The notes under the pieces are model-generated. The model worked only from the letters and a program-made list of their open reading frames with translations, ran no database searches and was not told where the DNA came from. Of a stretch of DNA of 33,105 nucleotides, positions 15,132 to 23,386 are shown in pieces. Source of the stretch: an uncultured Eggerthellaceae bacterium (lineage in GTDB: Bacteria > Actinomycetota > Coriobacteriia > Coriobacteriales > Eggerthellaceae); contig CANOHY010000024.1 in the NCBI GenBank assembly GCA_947565915.1, positions 1 to 33,105 of the forward strand, read 5' to 3'. Position numbers and translations under genes: made by a program. The number at the start of each line of letters is the position of its first letter. Within the stretch, counting starts at the first letter, position 1.

Positions 15132-18100
15132 TTACGAGAAGTACTTCACGCCGCCGATGAAGAGGGGTTGGTCGCAGGCGCCCGGTATGTTCTTGTAGAG
15201 GCCCTTGCCGCTGCGCTCGCTATGGCCCATCTTTCCCAGCACGCGTCCATCGGGGCTGGTTATGCCCTCGATGGCCAAAAGCGAGCCATTCGGGTTCACC
15301 GACAAGTCCATGGAAGGCGCCCCATTGGCATCCACGTACTGGGTGGCTACCTGGCCATTTCGAACCAACGCGTCGAGCTGCGCTTGGGGTGCTACGAAGC
15401 GGCCCTCGCCGTGGCTGATGGCCACGGTGTGGATGTCGCCCACTTCGCATTCGGCAAGCCAGGGCGAGAGATTCGAGGCCACGCGCGTGCGCACGATCAT
15501 GCTCTGGTGGCGCCCGATGGTGTTGAAGGTGAGCGTTGGGCAATCGTCGTCCATGGGGCGTATGTCGCCGAAGGGCACGAGCCCCAGTTTCACGAGCGCT
15601 TGGAAGCCGTTGCAGATGCCGAGCATCAGGCCGTCGCGGTTCTGCAGCAGGTCGCGCACAGCTTCGGTCACCTCGGGGGCACGGAAGAACGCCGTGATGA
15701 ACTTGGCCGAGCCATCGGGCTCGTCGCCGCCCGAGAACCCTCCTGGAATCATGACGATCTGCGACTCGCGAATAAGGCGCGCAAGCTCGTGAGTGCTCTC
15801 GGCAATGGCCTGCGGTGTGAGGTTGTTCACGATAAGCGTGGTGGGTATCGCCCCGGCAGCCTCGAAGGCTGCTGCAGAGTCGTATTCGCAGTTGTTGCCT
15901 GGGAACACGGGTATCACCACGCGCGGACGGGCGATGGCAGCTCCGTTGTAGTGGGCAACGGCACCGCCTGCATAGGAGATAGTGGGCACATTTTCTGCGG
16001 TGTCGCGCGATTGCTTGGGCGTGCGATAGGGAAACACGCCCTCGATGCCGCTTTCCCAGGCCTCTTGCACCTGGGCGAGGCTCACGCGTTGGCCGTCGGC
16101 TGCAAGCTCGTAGGCATCGGTGACTTCGCCCAATCGGCTTATATCGATGTTGTCGAGCAAGTCGGCTTGCTCGAGCAGGTCCTCGACTGCTTGTGCATCC
16201 AATCCGTCTGCCAGTTCAATGGCAAAGACGCCATAGGCTTCTTCGAAAAGGTCGCCTAAGTCGATGTCGTCGTCCATTTCGATGCCTAATTGGTTGCCCA
16301 CGCACATCTTGAAGAGCGTTTCGGCAAGGCCTCCGTAGCCAGCGGCGCTGCACGCAGCTACGTAGCCTTTCCCGACGAGCAGCTCTATGGCATCGAACAG
16401 GCGGCAGAGCACTTGTGGCATCGGCCATTCGAAGCTAAGCAGCACCAGTTCGTGGCCTGCTGCTTTCAGCTCGGGAGACGTGATGCGCTCGATGGGCCCA
16501 ACGGCTGTGGCGAACGATACCAAAGTGGGCGGCACGTCGAGGTCTTCGAAGCTGCCCGACATGGAGTCCTTGCCGCCAATGGCACCTACGCCCAGGTCGA
16601 TCTGCGCCATGCAGGCGCCAAGCACGGCCGAGAAGGGCTTGGCCCACCGTTCGGGATCGTCGCGCAGCTTTTCGAAGTACTCTTGGAACGAGAGGTACAT
16701 GCTGCGTCGCTCGAAGCCGGTAGCCACCAGCTTCGCTACGGAATGGAGCACGGCCATGTACGACCCCGCGAAGGGGTCATACGCGCTCAAATAGGGATTG
16801 AAGCCCCAGCTCATGCCCGATACCGTGGTGGTATTGCCGCCAGGGACGGGCAGCTTGGACACCATGGCCTGGGCAGGCGTGAGCTGCGTGGCGCCTCCGA
16901 AAGGCATGAGCACGGTGCCTGCGCCGATGGTGGAGTCGAACCGCTCCACCAGCCCCTTGTTCGAAGCGCGGTTGATGTCGTGCATCAGCGCGCAAAGCGA
17001 GTCTTGAAGCGAGCCGTTGTCGCATACGGCTTCTACCATGGGTTCCACGAGGTCGTCGCACGCTTCGAAGGCGCGCTCGGCAGCTGTGTCCGCGAAGCTT
17101 GCGTCGACAGGGGCACACACGCGCACGCTGGCCTGCTTGGGTGCGCCATTGCTCGCAAGGAACTCACGGCTCACGTCCACGATGGCGTCACCTCGCCAGC
17201 TCATGCGCACGCGCGGCTCCTCGGTGACCACCGCTACGGGCGTGGCTTCCAAGTTCTCTGCATAGGCCAGCTCCAGGAAGCGTTCCAAGTCTTCGGGGGC
17301 CAGGGCAACGGCCATGCGCTCTTGCGATTCCGAAATGGCAAGCTCGGTGCCATCGAGGCCATCGTATTTCTTAGGCACGGCGTCCAGGTTGATGCTGAGC
17401 CCGTCTGCAAGCTCGCCAATAGCTACCGATACGCCACCAGCGCCGAAGTCGTTGCAGCGCTTGATCATGCGGCAGGCCTCGCCATTGCGAAACAGGCGCT
17501 GGATCTTGCGCTCGACGGGCGGGTTGCCCTTCTGCACCTCGGCGCCGCACGTTTCGAGCGAGCTCACGCTATGGGCTTTGGAAGAGCCAGTTGCGCCGCC
17601 GATGCCATCGCGGCCCGTGCGACCGCCCAGCAGGACCACCACATCGCCCGATGCCGGGGTTTCGCGGCGCACGTTGCTGGCAGGAGCTGCACCCACCACA
17701 GCACCTATCTCCATGTGCTTGGCTGCATAGCCTGGGTGATAGAGTTCGTTTACTTGCCCGGTGGCAAGCCCAATCTGGTTGCCATAGGATGAATAGCCAT
17801 GAGCCGAGGTGGTGGCAATCTTGCGTTGGGGCAGCTTGCCGGGAATGGTGCTGGAAACGGGTGCTGTTGGGTCGGCCGACCCAGTCAAGCGCATGGCTTG
17901 GTACACGTACGCACGGCCCGAGAGCGGGTCGCGAATGGCGCCCCCCACGCACGTGGCCGCACCGCCGAAAGGCTCGATTTCAGTGGGGTGGTTGTGCGTC
18001 TCGTTCTTGAACAGATACAGCCAGTCCTGTTGCTCGCCATTCATATCTACCTTCACGCGCACGGTGCAGGCGTTGATCTCCTCCGACTCGTCAAGGTTCT

Positions 18101-18950
18101 TCAGCTGGCCGGTATGCTTGAGGTAGCGCGCGCCGATGGTGCCCATATCCATGAGGCAGATGGGCTTCTCGGTGCGTCCGAGCTCGTCGCGCAGCTGCAA
18201 ATAACGTTCGAAAGCGCGCTGCACGTTGGCGTCGGCAATTTCGATATCCGTGAGCTCGGTGCCGAAGGTGGTGTGACGGCAGTGGTCGGACCAGTAGGTG
18301 TCGATCACCTTTATCTCGGTGATGGTAGGGTTGCGCTTCTCCTCGTCGCGGAAGTATTCCTGGCAAAAGGCGATGTCGGCTAGGTCCATGGCCAAGCCGC
18401 GTTCGACGATGAAATTTCCGAGAGCAGCCTCGTCCATTGTGGTGAAGCCCTCGATGACCTCGACGGGGTCAGGATCGGGGAAGCTCTCGGCAAGCGTGCT
18501 GGGCAGCTCCAGCGCGGCTTCGCGAGATTCCACGGGATTGATGACGTAATGCTTGATGGCATCGATATCGTCTTGCGTTAGGTTGCCTTCAAGCAGGTAT
18601 ACGCGCGCATTGCGCACAGTGGGACGCTCTTGCTGGCTGATGAGCTGAATGCATTCTGCTGCGCTGGCAGCGCGCTGGTCGAACTGGCCGGGAAGCGCCT
18701 CCACGGCGAAAACGGCCATGCCTTCGGGCGTAGGCATCTCGGTACTAGCTACATCGGTTTGCGGCTCGCTGAACACGGTGGGCACGCATTGCTCGAAAAG
18801 CTCGGGCGAGATGCCTTCGATGTCGTAGCGGTTCAGCAGGCGCAGGTGCTCAAGGTTGTTGATGCCTGCGAATTCGCGCAGCTCGCGAGTGAGTTCTTGC
18901 GCTTCGATGTCGAACCCCGGCTTCTTCTCTACGAATATGCGCAATACCAT
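15132..18950 (-). CDS. purL: Phosphoribosylformylglycinamidine synthase, single-chain PurL
   Basis: Catalyses the fourth step of purine synthesis: FGAR plus glutamine plus ATP to FGAM. At 1272 residues it joins all domains in one chain: a PurS-like N-terminal domain (MVLRIFVEKKPGFDIEAQELTRELREF), two synthase repeats (with KNETHNHPTEIEPFGGAATCVGGAIRD and later GVGAIGGKDSMSGSFEDLDVPPT), and a C-terminal glutamine amidotransferase domain. The latter has the nucleophile in LGICNGFQ (about Cys1113) and the His-Glu pair in GHSER near residue 1243-1245. The frame is open 45 codons further upstream, but the ATG at 18950, with GAAAGG ahead, matches the family start, and a -10 box lies at 18990-18995. 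It is monocistronic here. Confidence 0.96.
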   Translation of the reverse strand: MVLRIFVEKKPGFDIEAQELTRELREFAGINNLEHLRLLNRYDIEGISPELFEQCVPTVFSEPQTDVASTEMPTPEGMAVFAVEALPGQFDQRAASAAECIQLISQQERPTVRNARVYLLEGNLTQDDIDAIKHYVINPVESREAALELPSTLAESFPDPDPVEVIEGFTTMDEAALGNFIVERGLAMDLADIAFCQEYFRDEEKRNPTITEIKVIDTYWSDHCRHTTFGTELTDIEIADANVQRAFERYLQLRDELGRTEKPICLMDMGTIGARYLKHTGQLKNLDESEEINACTVRVKVDMNGEQQDWLYLFKNETHNHPTEIEPFGGAATCVGGAIRDPLSGRAYVYQAMRLTGSADPTAPVSSTIPGKLPQRKIATTSAHGYSSYGNQIGLATGQVNELYHPGYAAKHMEIGAVVGAAPASNVRRETPASGDVVVLLGGRTGRDGIGGATGSSKAHSVSSLETCGAEVQKGNPPVERKIQRLFRNGEACRMIKRCNDFGAGGVSVAIGELADGLSINLDAVPKKYDGLDGTELAISESQERMAVALAPEDLERFLELAYAENLEATPVAVVTEEPRVRMSWRGDAIVDVSREFLASNGAPKQASVRVCAPVDASFADTAAERAFEACDDLVEPMVEAVCDNGSLQDSLCALMHDINRASNKGLVERFDSTIGAGTVLMPFGGATQLTPAQAMVSKLPVPGGNTTTVSGMSWGFNPYLSAYDPFAGSYMAVLHSVAKLVATGFERRSMYLSFQEYFEKLRDDPERWAKPFSAVLGACMAQIDLGVGAIGGKDSMSGSFEDLDVPPTLVSFATAVGPIERITSPELKAAGHELVLLSFEWPMPQVLCRLFDAIELLVGKGYVAACSAAGYGGLAETLFKMCVGNQLGIEMDDDIDLGDLFEEAYGVFAIELADGLDAQAVEDLLEQADLLDNIDISRLGEVTDAYELAADGQRVSLAQVQEAWESGIEGVFPYRTPKQSRDTAENVPTISYAGGAVAHYNGAAIARPRVVIPVFPGNNCEYDSAAAFEAAGAIPTTLIVNNLTPQAIAESTHELARLIRESQIVMIPGGFSGGDEPDGSAKFITAFFRAPEVTEAVRDLLQNRDGLMLGICNGFQALVKLGLVPFGDIRPMDDDCPTLTFNTIGRHQSMIVRTRVASNLSPWLAECEVGDIHTVAISHGEGRFVAPQAQLDALVRNGQVATQYVDANGAPSMDLSVNPNGSLLAIEGITSPDGRVLGKMGHSERSGKGLYKNIPGACDQPLFIGGVKYFS

Positions 18951-18989
18951 GAATACGACCTTTCGCTCGCCGCTGCAACTTGTAAGGTC

Positions 18990-18995
18990 ATTATA
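18990..18995 (-). promoter_or_regulatory. purL -10 box
   Basis: On the minus strand a perfect TATAAT lies about 40 bases before the purL ATG. No convincing -35 match is at the usual distance. Transcription from here would start just downstream of element C (19032-19206), leaving that element outside the purL transcript. Confidence 0.45.
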
Positions 18996-19031
18996 GTGAA
19001 GAGAGAGCATGTGCTGGAACAGGGCTGGGCG

Positions 19032-19206
19032 ATTGGTCTTAAGGCTGCCTCGCCTTAATACGCACGGCCTTGGCTTCGCACCCAAACGCGACGGCGAAAC
19101 CTATCACGAACCAGTAAGTTCACCTAACCTAAACCAGATTTCACCTGCGTTTGCGGGCTGCAGAATCGGCCGTGTCACATCAAGGCGAGGCAGCCTTGAG
19201 ACCAAT
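19032..19206 (-). repeat. Copy C of the dispersed hairpin element, inverted
   Basis: The outer arms, 19032-19056 and 19182-19206, are 25 bp long and complementary at 24 positions; the single mismatch becomes a G-U pair in RNA. The inner 16 bp is perfect (AAGGCTGCCTCGCCTT and complement). Further in, CACGGCC pairs with GGCCGTG. On the minus strand the core reads GATTCTGCAGCCCGCA...TGGGTGCGAAGCCAA, the same half-sites as copies A and B. The element starts 15 bases after the stop codon of the secreted protein gene and ends before the purL -10 box, fitting a 3'-end or terminator role for that gene. Confidence 0.8.
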
Positions 19207-19221
19207 GTCATCCATTGTTCG

Positions 19222-20958
19222 TTAGATGCTCTTGAACCAATCTTGCAGCGCGCGAGAAAGGCGCGAAATGCGCAGCTCGTCGGGCGTATAGGCGCTCGAA
19301 TCGTTCGTGCCGAAGGTGGTTTGCAGGCCGAAAGTGTTATCGAAGGTGGAGCGGTCGATCTGCGAGCCCTCAAGCACGTTGTCGGAAGTCGTCTTGATGG
19401 TGGACGAGAAGCTGCCTGTCACCGTTACCGTGATGTCCGAAGCGCCATCTACCAGCGAGAAACCGTTTCCGTCGTGGATCTTCACGCCTTTGCCCTGGGG
19501 GTCTATCAAGCGCGCGCCCGGTGCCAGGCTCAGGTTCGTCACCGACGAGTTGCTGGAAACCACCCACGTGGAACCGCCATCGATGCTCACATTCAGTTGG
19601 TCGGAAGTAAGCGAGTTCGAGGTGCTTGCAACATTGCGTGCGCTGCCGCGCCAATTGCTCGAATCCAGCAGGAATAGGTCGACCGAGCTCTGCGCATCCA
19701 CTATCACGTCGCCCTGCAGGGTTTGATTGGCAGCCGTGAAAGTGACGCTTGCGCCATTGGAGCCTTGGGTGCCCCAACCGTTCGCATTGTTGCCCATGGC
19801 CATGAGCAACGGCATGCTGGCATCATCGAACTCTAGGCTGGTGTTCGACAGCAGGATCTTCGCGCGAGTATTGGTGACGTAGAAGAGCGATCCCGTTTTG
19901 AGGTCGCTTTTGATGGAGCTGCCATCTGCTTGGAACACAGTGTTCTCGTGCAGCGTCTCAAGGCTCACGGCGTCTTCGCGATACAGCGCGATGGCGCCGG
20001 TCGTTGGCTCTGTTGGTGCTTGCTGCTGCTGGTTGGATACTAGGCGCGAGCCCTGCACGATGAGCGAGCCGGCATCACGTAGCATGGCCACGGGCGAATT
20101 GTCGGCCATGCCTGACACGTTGTCCAATTCGATGCGTCCAGCGCTGGAAACGAGGGGCGATTCTTGGCCGGCAGTGGAGAAGCTCGAGTTCGCAGCCGAT
20201 ATGCTCCCAAGCTTGGTAGTCACGAAGAGGGCAGCGCTTTGCGAACCGCATGTCTGCGCTTCGAGCGCATTGGCCAAGATAGTGCCATCGAATGCGGTGG
20301 CAAGTGCGCTCGATTGCTGCGAAGCGGTCTCGATGCTCGCGTTCTGCGCTAAAGCCAAGCCGCTATCTACGGCGATGATGCCGGGCGCGCCCACGGCGTC
20401 GGACTCCAAGAAACTGTTCACCAACAGGGCGTTCGCATTGCTTCCCAGCACAGTGAGCACGGAATTCGTGCCGTAGCGCGCAGCCTGTGACGCGTCAGAT
20501 GCGTCACCCAGCTTCATGAGGCGCCCATCCACGAAGAGCAGCGTGGCGCCACTGCGCACCAGGGCAGCGCAGCGATCGGGCATTAGAGTGCCACGGGCAA
20601 CGCTGTAGAGCTGGTCGTAGCCATCGCGGGGTTCGAGCGCGGCGGAATACGTGCCAGCGAAATCGGATTCCTTGTTTGCTTCCGATTCGCTCAGGGCATC
20701 GTTGGCTTCAGTGCTCGAGCTTTCCAGCAGTCCGGGAGAGACCAAGGTGAGAATCTCGAAATTGGGGAAGAGCGTCTCGATGGGCGAGCGCACATCCGGT
20801 TTCGAATCGTCGTTGGATGCGGAATTGTCGTTGGATGCGGAATCGTCGGCCGCAAGGGCGGAAAGGGGAGCTTGGGAAGCGAGGGCAAGGGCGAGCATCC
20901 AAGCCAAGGCCGTTTCGAGCCAAGGATGGGGTCTTCTCGCATTGCCTGGATTTGCCAT
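19222..20958 (-). CDS. Secreted Ser/Asn/Ala-rich protein, possibly a right-handed beta-helix surface protein
   Basis: The 578-residue protein has an N-terminal signal peptide: basic start, hydrophobic core MLALALASQAPLSALA and a likely signal peptidase I site after residue 36 (ALA-ADD). The mature part begins with a low-complexity DSASNDNSASNDDS stretch. It then consists of repeated short strand-turn units rich in Ser, Asn, Ala and Thr (for example GSNANALLVNS, NSPVAMLRDAGSLIVQGS and AKILLSNTSLEFDDAS), a pattern typical of pectate-lyase-like beta-helices in adhesins. There is no LPXTG sortase signal, lipobox or C-terminal membrane span, so how it is held is unclear. The start is backed by GAAAGG. 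It is divergent from the OYE-type gene. No enzymatic role can be read. Confidence 0.65.
   Translation of the reverse strand: MANPGNARRPHPWLETALAWMLALALASQAPLSALAADDSASNDNSASNDDSKPDVRSPIETLFPNFEILTLVSPGLLESSSTEANDALSESEANKESDFAGTYSAALEPRDGYDQLYSVARGTLMPDRCAALVRSGATLLFVDGRLMKLGDASDASQAARYGTNSVLTVLGSNANALLVNSFLESDAVGAPGIIAVDSGLALAQNASIETASQQSSALATAFDGTILANALEAQTCGSQSAALFVTTKLGSISAANSSFSTAGQESPLVSSAGRIELDNVSGMADNSPVAMLRDAGSLIVQGSRLVSNQQQQAPTEPTTGAIALYREDAVSLETLHENTVFQADGSSIKSDLKTGSLFYVTNTRAKILLSNTSLEFDDASMPLLMAMGNNANGWGTQGSNGASVTFTAANQTLQGDVIVDAQSSVDLFLLDSSNWRGSARNVASTSNSLTSDQLNVSIDGGSTWVVSSNSSVTNLSLAPGARLIDPQGKGVKIHDGNGFSLVDGASDITVTVTGSFSSTIKTTSDNVLEGSQIDRSTFDNTFGLQTTFGTNDSSAYTPDELRISRLSRALQDWFKSI
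20805..20849. repeat. 18-bp tandem repeat in the secreted protein gene
   Basis: The unit AATYGTCGTTGGATGCGG occurs at 20805-20822 and 20823-20840, with a partial third copy. It encodes the repeated SASND hexapeptide units just after the signal peptide. Such in-frame repeats can change number by slippage. Confidence 0.7.
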
Positions 20959-20982
20959 GTGCCGCCTTTCGCCTCATTCGTC

Positions 20983-20988
20983 ATTCTA
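20983..20988 (-). promoter_or_regulatory. Possible -10 box for the secreted protein gene
   Basis: TAGAAT on the minus strand lies 25 bases before the ATG. The -35 region is weak. The palindrome at 21024-21046 would lie roughly 50-70 bases upstream of this start. Confidence 0.3.
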
Positions 20989-21008
20989 AGGTATGGATTG
21001 TTGCTCGA

Positions 21009-21046
21009 TTGACAGGTCTTGGGGCATGCAGAGAATCTCTGCATGC
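21009..21046 (+). promoter_or_regulatory. Promoter and overlapping operator-like palindrome for the OYE-type gene
   Basis: A perfect TTGACA (21009-21014) is followed after 16 bases by GAGAAT (21031-21036). The -10 box lies inside a perfect inverted repeat, arms GCATGCAGAGA and TCTCTGCATGC around one central base (21024-21046). A dimeric regulator on this palindrome would block the promoter. The palindrome also lies in the control region of the divergent secreted protein gene, so both genes could respond to it. It is too short-looped and too far from any stop codon to be a terminator. Confidence 0.6.
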
Positions 21047-21161
21047 GAAACCGGCAAGTTTGCCTACGACGCGCGCACAGACGCGTGGTTTAAAATGATT
21101 CACCACTATGGTAGGGGCAGGGCAACCGATTCCTGCGCCCGTACGGAGAAAAGGAAACCGC

Positions 21162-22289
21162 ATGAAGATGCTCGAGCAATTTGCCTTCGGAACGCTTGCG
21201 ACGAGGAATCGCATCGTGCGCTCAGCTACGGCTGAATCGCTCTGCACGCTCGACGGGCAACCTTCTGCGCCATTGGCTGAGATCTATCGCACGCTTGCAG
21301 AGGGCGAAGTGGGAGCCATCATCACCGGCTATGCCTATGCATTAGCTGATGGAAAGCCAGCTGACCGCGCGCTTGGCTTCCATGATGACGTGCATGTTCG
21401 TGCCAGCGCAAGCTTGGTCGAGGCGGTACATGGTGCGGGTGCACCGATAATTCTGCAGTTGGTCTACGGCGGCTCGAAGAGCAAGCTTGCCAAGGACGAC
21501 CCCCGTTGGCTTGTGCCCGAAGATGCACGCGAAGCTGAAGACGGAAAACCGAACGCTACGATTTGGGGGCCTTCGGCTGTGGCAAATGATGCAACGGGCA
21601 TTGTGCCCACGCCCATGCAGGCAACCGACTTCGAAGCGCTGGCAAGCTCGTTCGGACGTGCGGCGGCAAGCGCTAAGGCCATGGGCTTCGATGGCGTGGA
21701 GCTGCACTGCGCGCATGGGTATTTGCTCTCGCAATTCCTCAGCCCTCGTTTCAACAAGCGCACCGACGAATACGGCGGTTCCATCACCAATCGCGCACGC
21801 TTGGCCTGCGAGTGCGTGCGTGCCATGCGCCAGAAGGTGGGGGATGAGTATCCGCTATTCGCGAAGCTGAACAGCTGCGATAGCTTCGCTGACCCTGAAG
21901 GGCTCGAAGGTGGCCTTTCCCAAGCCGACAGCCTGGAAGCGGCGCTCTTGCTAGAGGAGGCAGGCGTGAGCTGCATCGAGGTTTCGGGCGATTGGCATCA
22001 TGCAACGGGGAAGATGAACCAAGGCCAACCCTACTTCTACGACTACGCTTGCGAACTGCGCCGTCGCACCGCTCTGCCCCTTATGCTCACCGGAGGTTGG
22101 CGTGATGCGCGCATCATCGAGTCGCACCTGAGCGCGGATGTGGTTCAGCTCGTTGGAATGTCGCGCCCCCTCATTCGCGAGCCTTATCTCGTGGCTCAGT
22201 GGGCAAGTGGGAAGATGGACGAATCGCAGTGCGAGGAATGCGGCATCTGCCAGAAGCATGGTGGCATTCCCTGTCCCTATCGTCAATGA
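21162..22289 (+). CDS. Old Yellow Enzyme-family NADH:flavin oxidoreductase with a Cys-rich tail
   Basis: A 375-residue FMN-dependent TIM-barrel protein that should reduce an activated C=C bond. It has the family's opening (LATRNRIVRSATAES), the active-site stretch VELHCAHGYLLSQFLSP with His182 and His185, then FNKRTDEYGGSITNR. The FAD/NAD(P)H domain of the longer 2,4-dienoyl-CoA reductase type is missing. The C-terminus nevertheless has cysteines as CEECGICQKHGGIPC, similar to the place where longer members bind a [4Fe-4S] cluster. GGAGAAAAGGA precedes the ATG. It follows a palindrome-bearing promoter and converges with the SpeE-like gene. Substrate unknown; a xenobiotic, steroid or enoate is possible. 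Confidence 0.88.
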   Translation: MKMLEQFAFGTLATRNRIVRSATAESLCTLDGQPSAPLAEIYRTLAEGEVGAIITGYAYALADGKPADRALGFHDDVHVRASASLVEAVHGAGAPIILQLVYGGSKSKLAKDDPRWLVPEDAREAEDGKPNATIWGPSAVANDATGIVPTPMQATDFEALASSFGRAAASAKAMGFDGVELHCAHGYLLSQFLSPRFNKRTDEYGGSITNRARLACECVRAMRQKVGDEYPLFAKLNSCDSFADPEGLEGGLSQADSLEAALLLEEAGVSCIEVSGDWHHATGKMNQGQPYFYDYACELRRRTALPLMLTGGWRDARIIESHLSADVVQLVGMSRPLIREPYLVAQWASGKMDESQCEECGICQKHGGIPCPYRQ

Positions 22290-22359
22290 ATCCTGTTGGT
22301 TGCCGATTGCGTGGTTGGTGTCGATGCACGTGGTCTTGGCTTTGAACTCGAATGTAATG

Positions 22360-22478
22360 GCAAGCATGGCCCCAACGCGCGTGGCAAATCCTCAAGCCAA
22401 AACGCTTCGAAATGCCCTTCGGCCATTTCTGCGTTTTTGGTTTCCGGAAATGCCGCGTCACATTGGGGCCAAGCTTGC
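22360..22478 (+). terminator. Long hairpin between convergent OYE-type and SpeE-like genes
   Basis: The outer arms GCAAGCATGGCCCCAA (22360-22375) and its complement (22463-22478) match at 15 of 16 positions. Inside, CGTGGCA (22380-22386) pairs with TGCCGCG (22451-22457), with one G-U pair. CCAAAACGC (22397-22405) pairs with GCGTTTTTGG (22431-22440), and the tip contains GAAATG/CATTTC. It lacks the GATTCTGCAG core of elements A-C but has the same overall plan. A five-T run lies inside the right half and could stop leftward or rightward polymerase. Confidence 0.5.
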
Positions 22479-22492
22479 TTTCCCTCGACGCA

Positions 22493-23386
22493 TCATGCGT
22501 AGGCGATTACGACCACGTTGTCTTCTGATTGCAGGTCGTCGGGATTGCAAGGATGCACCTCGACCTTGCTGAACACCAGCTCCATCAACGCCACTTGATC
22601 GTGCAGGAAACGCGCATGCGGGCCTGCGAGCGCACTCACTATGTTGGTGAGGAACACGCCATCTGGCTTTAGGCGTTCGCGCGCTGCTGCATAGAACGCA
22701 TGCGTGGTGAGATGCACGGGCGGTGTGCTGCCATCGAAGACGTCGTTCACGATGGCATCGTAGCGCGGACCATCTTGTCTCAGGAATTCGAGAGCATCGG
22801 ATTCGACGAGGTTCAGACGCTTGGTGCGCTCCGCATCGAATTCCTCGATGAGGCGATCCAGGTAGAAGTAGCGCTTGGCCAGTGCGGTTATAGCAGGGTC
22901 GATTTCCACGGCATCAACCGTGACCTGCGGGTGGTGGGCAATCAAGTGCTCGGGATAGTCGTAACCTCCGCAGCCCAGCACGCAAACACGCTCGATATGC
23001 GGGTTATGCTGGAACATGAGGTCGTATTTCTTCAAGTACTCGAATACAAGCTCGGCATAGCGGGCATCGTCGGACAACTCGGGGTCATCGTCGACATAGG
23101 TGCCCGATTGCACGGTGCCATCAACTTCGAGCAGGCGAACAGGACGGCCTCCGTCGCCTTCCACCTCGAATATGCGCGCCGTTCCAAACCGTGTTTTGAA
23201 GCTCAACGCATCCGTTTGCGCAGACTTGCGGGCGCGCATGATCGCTGCTGTGATGGCGACGCCTGCAAGCGCAGCGCCAAGGGCTAGGGCACCGATGGCA
23301 AAAGGGTGCTTGATCGCTGGTGCGATGTGCTCGATGCCCACGTGGCCAGAGGCATGCATGGCTTTGCTTGTGTGATTAGATCTCAT
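22493..23386 (-). CDS. Membrane-anchored spermidine synthase-like protein (SAM-fold)
   Basis: A 297-residue protein. After about 30 residues, one hydrophobic helix (30-50, FAIGALALGAALAGVAITAAIM) should anchor it, followed by a Rossmann domain of the spermidine synthase type. Motif I is VCVLGCGGYDYPEHL (135-149), followed by VDAVEIDPAITALAKRYF and VNDVFDGSTPP. The polyamine-synthase catalytic aspartate region is represented by DVFDG, but substrate residues cannot be checked. Its start codon lies inside the end of the DUF1015 gene, with 11 bases of overlap, which suggests coupled translation. A second ATG nine codons in (23359) is an alternative start. Polyamine synthesis or a methyltransferase role are both open. 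Confidence 0.75.
   Translation of the reverse strand: MRSNHTSKAMHASGHVGIEHIAPAIKHPFAIGALALGAALAGVAITAAIMRARKSAQTDALSFKTRFGTARIFEVEGDGGRPVRLLEVDGTVQSGTYVDDDPELSDDARYAELVFEYLKKYDLMFQHNPHIERVCVLGCGGYDYPEHLIAHHPQVTVDAVEIDPAITALAKRYFYLDRLIEEFDAERTKRLNLVESDALEFLRQDGPRYDAIVNDVFDGSTPPVHLTTHAFYAAARERLKPDGVFLTNIVSALAGPHARFLHDQVALMELVFSKVEVHPCNPDDLQSEDNVVVIAYA

Noticed and set aside
18951..19085. Longer N-terminus for PurL, starting at 19085
   Set aside because: The extra 45 residues would cross the -10 box and part of element C, and they do not match the family's start; the ATG at 18950 has a good ribosome-binding site.
19032..19206. MITE or IS remnant explanation for element C
   Set aside because: The arms differ between copies, no target-site duplication is visible, and there is no transposase-like sequence inside.
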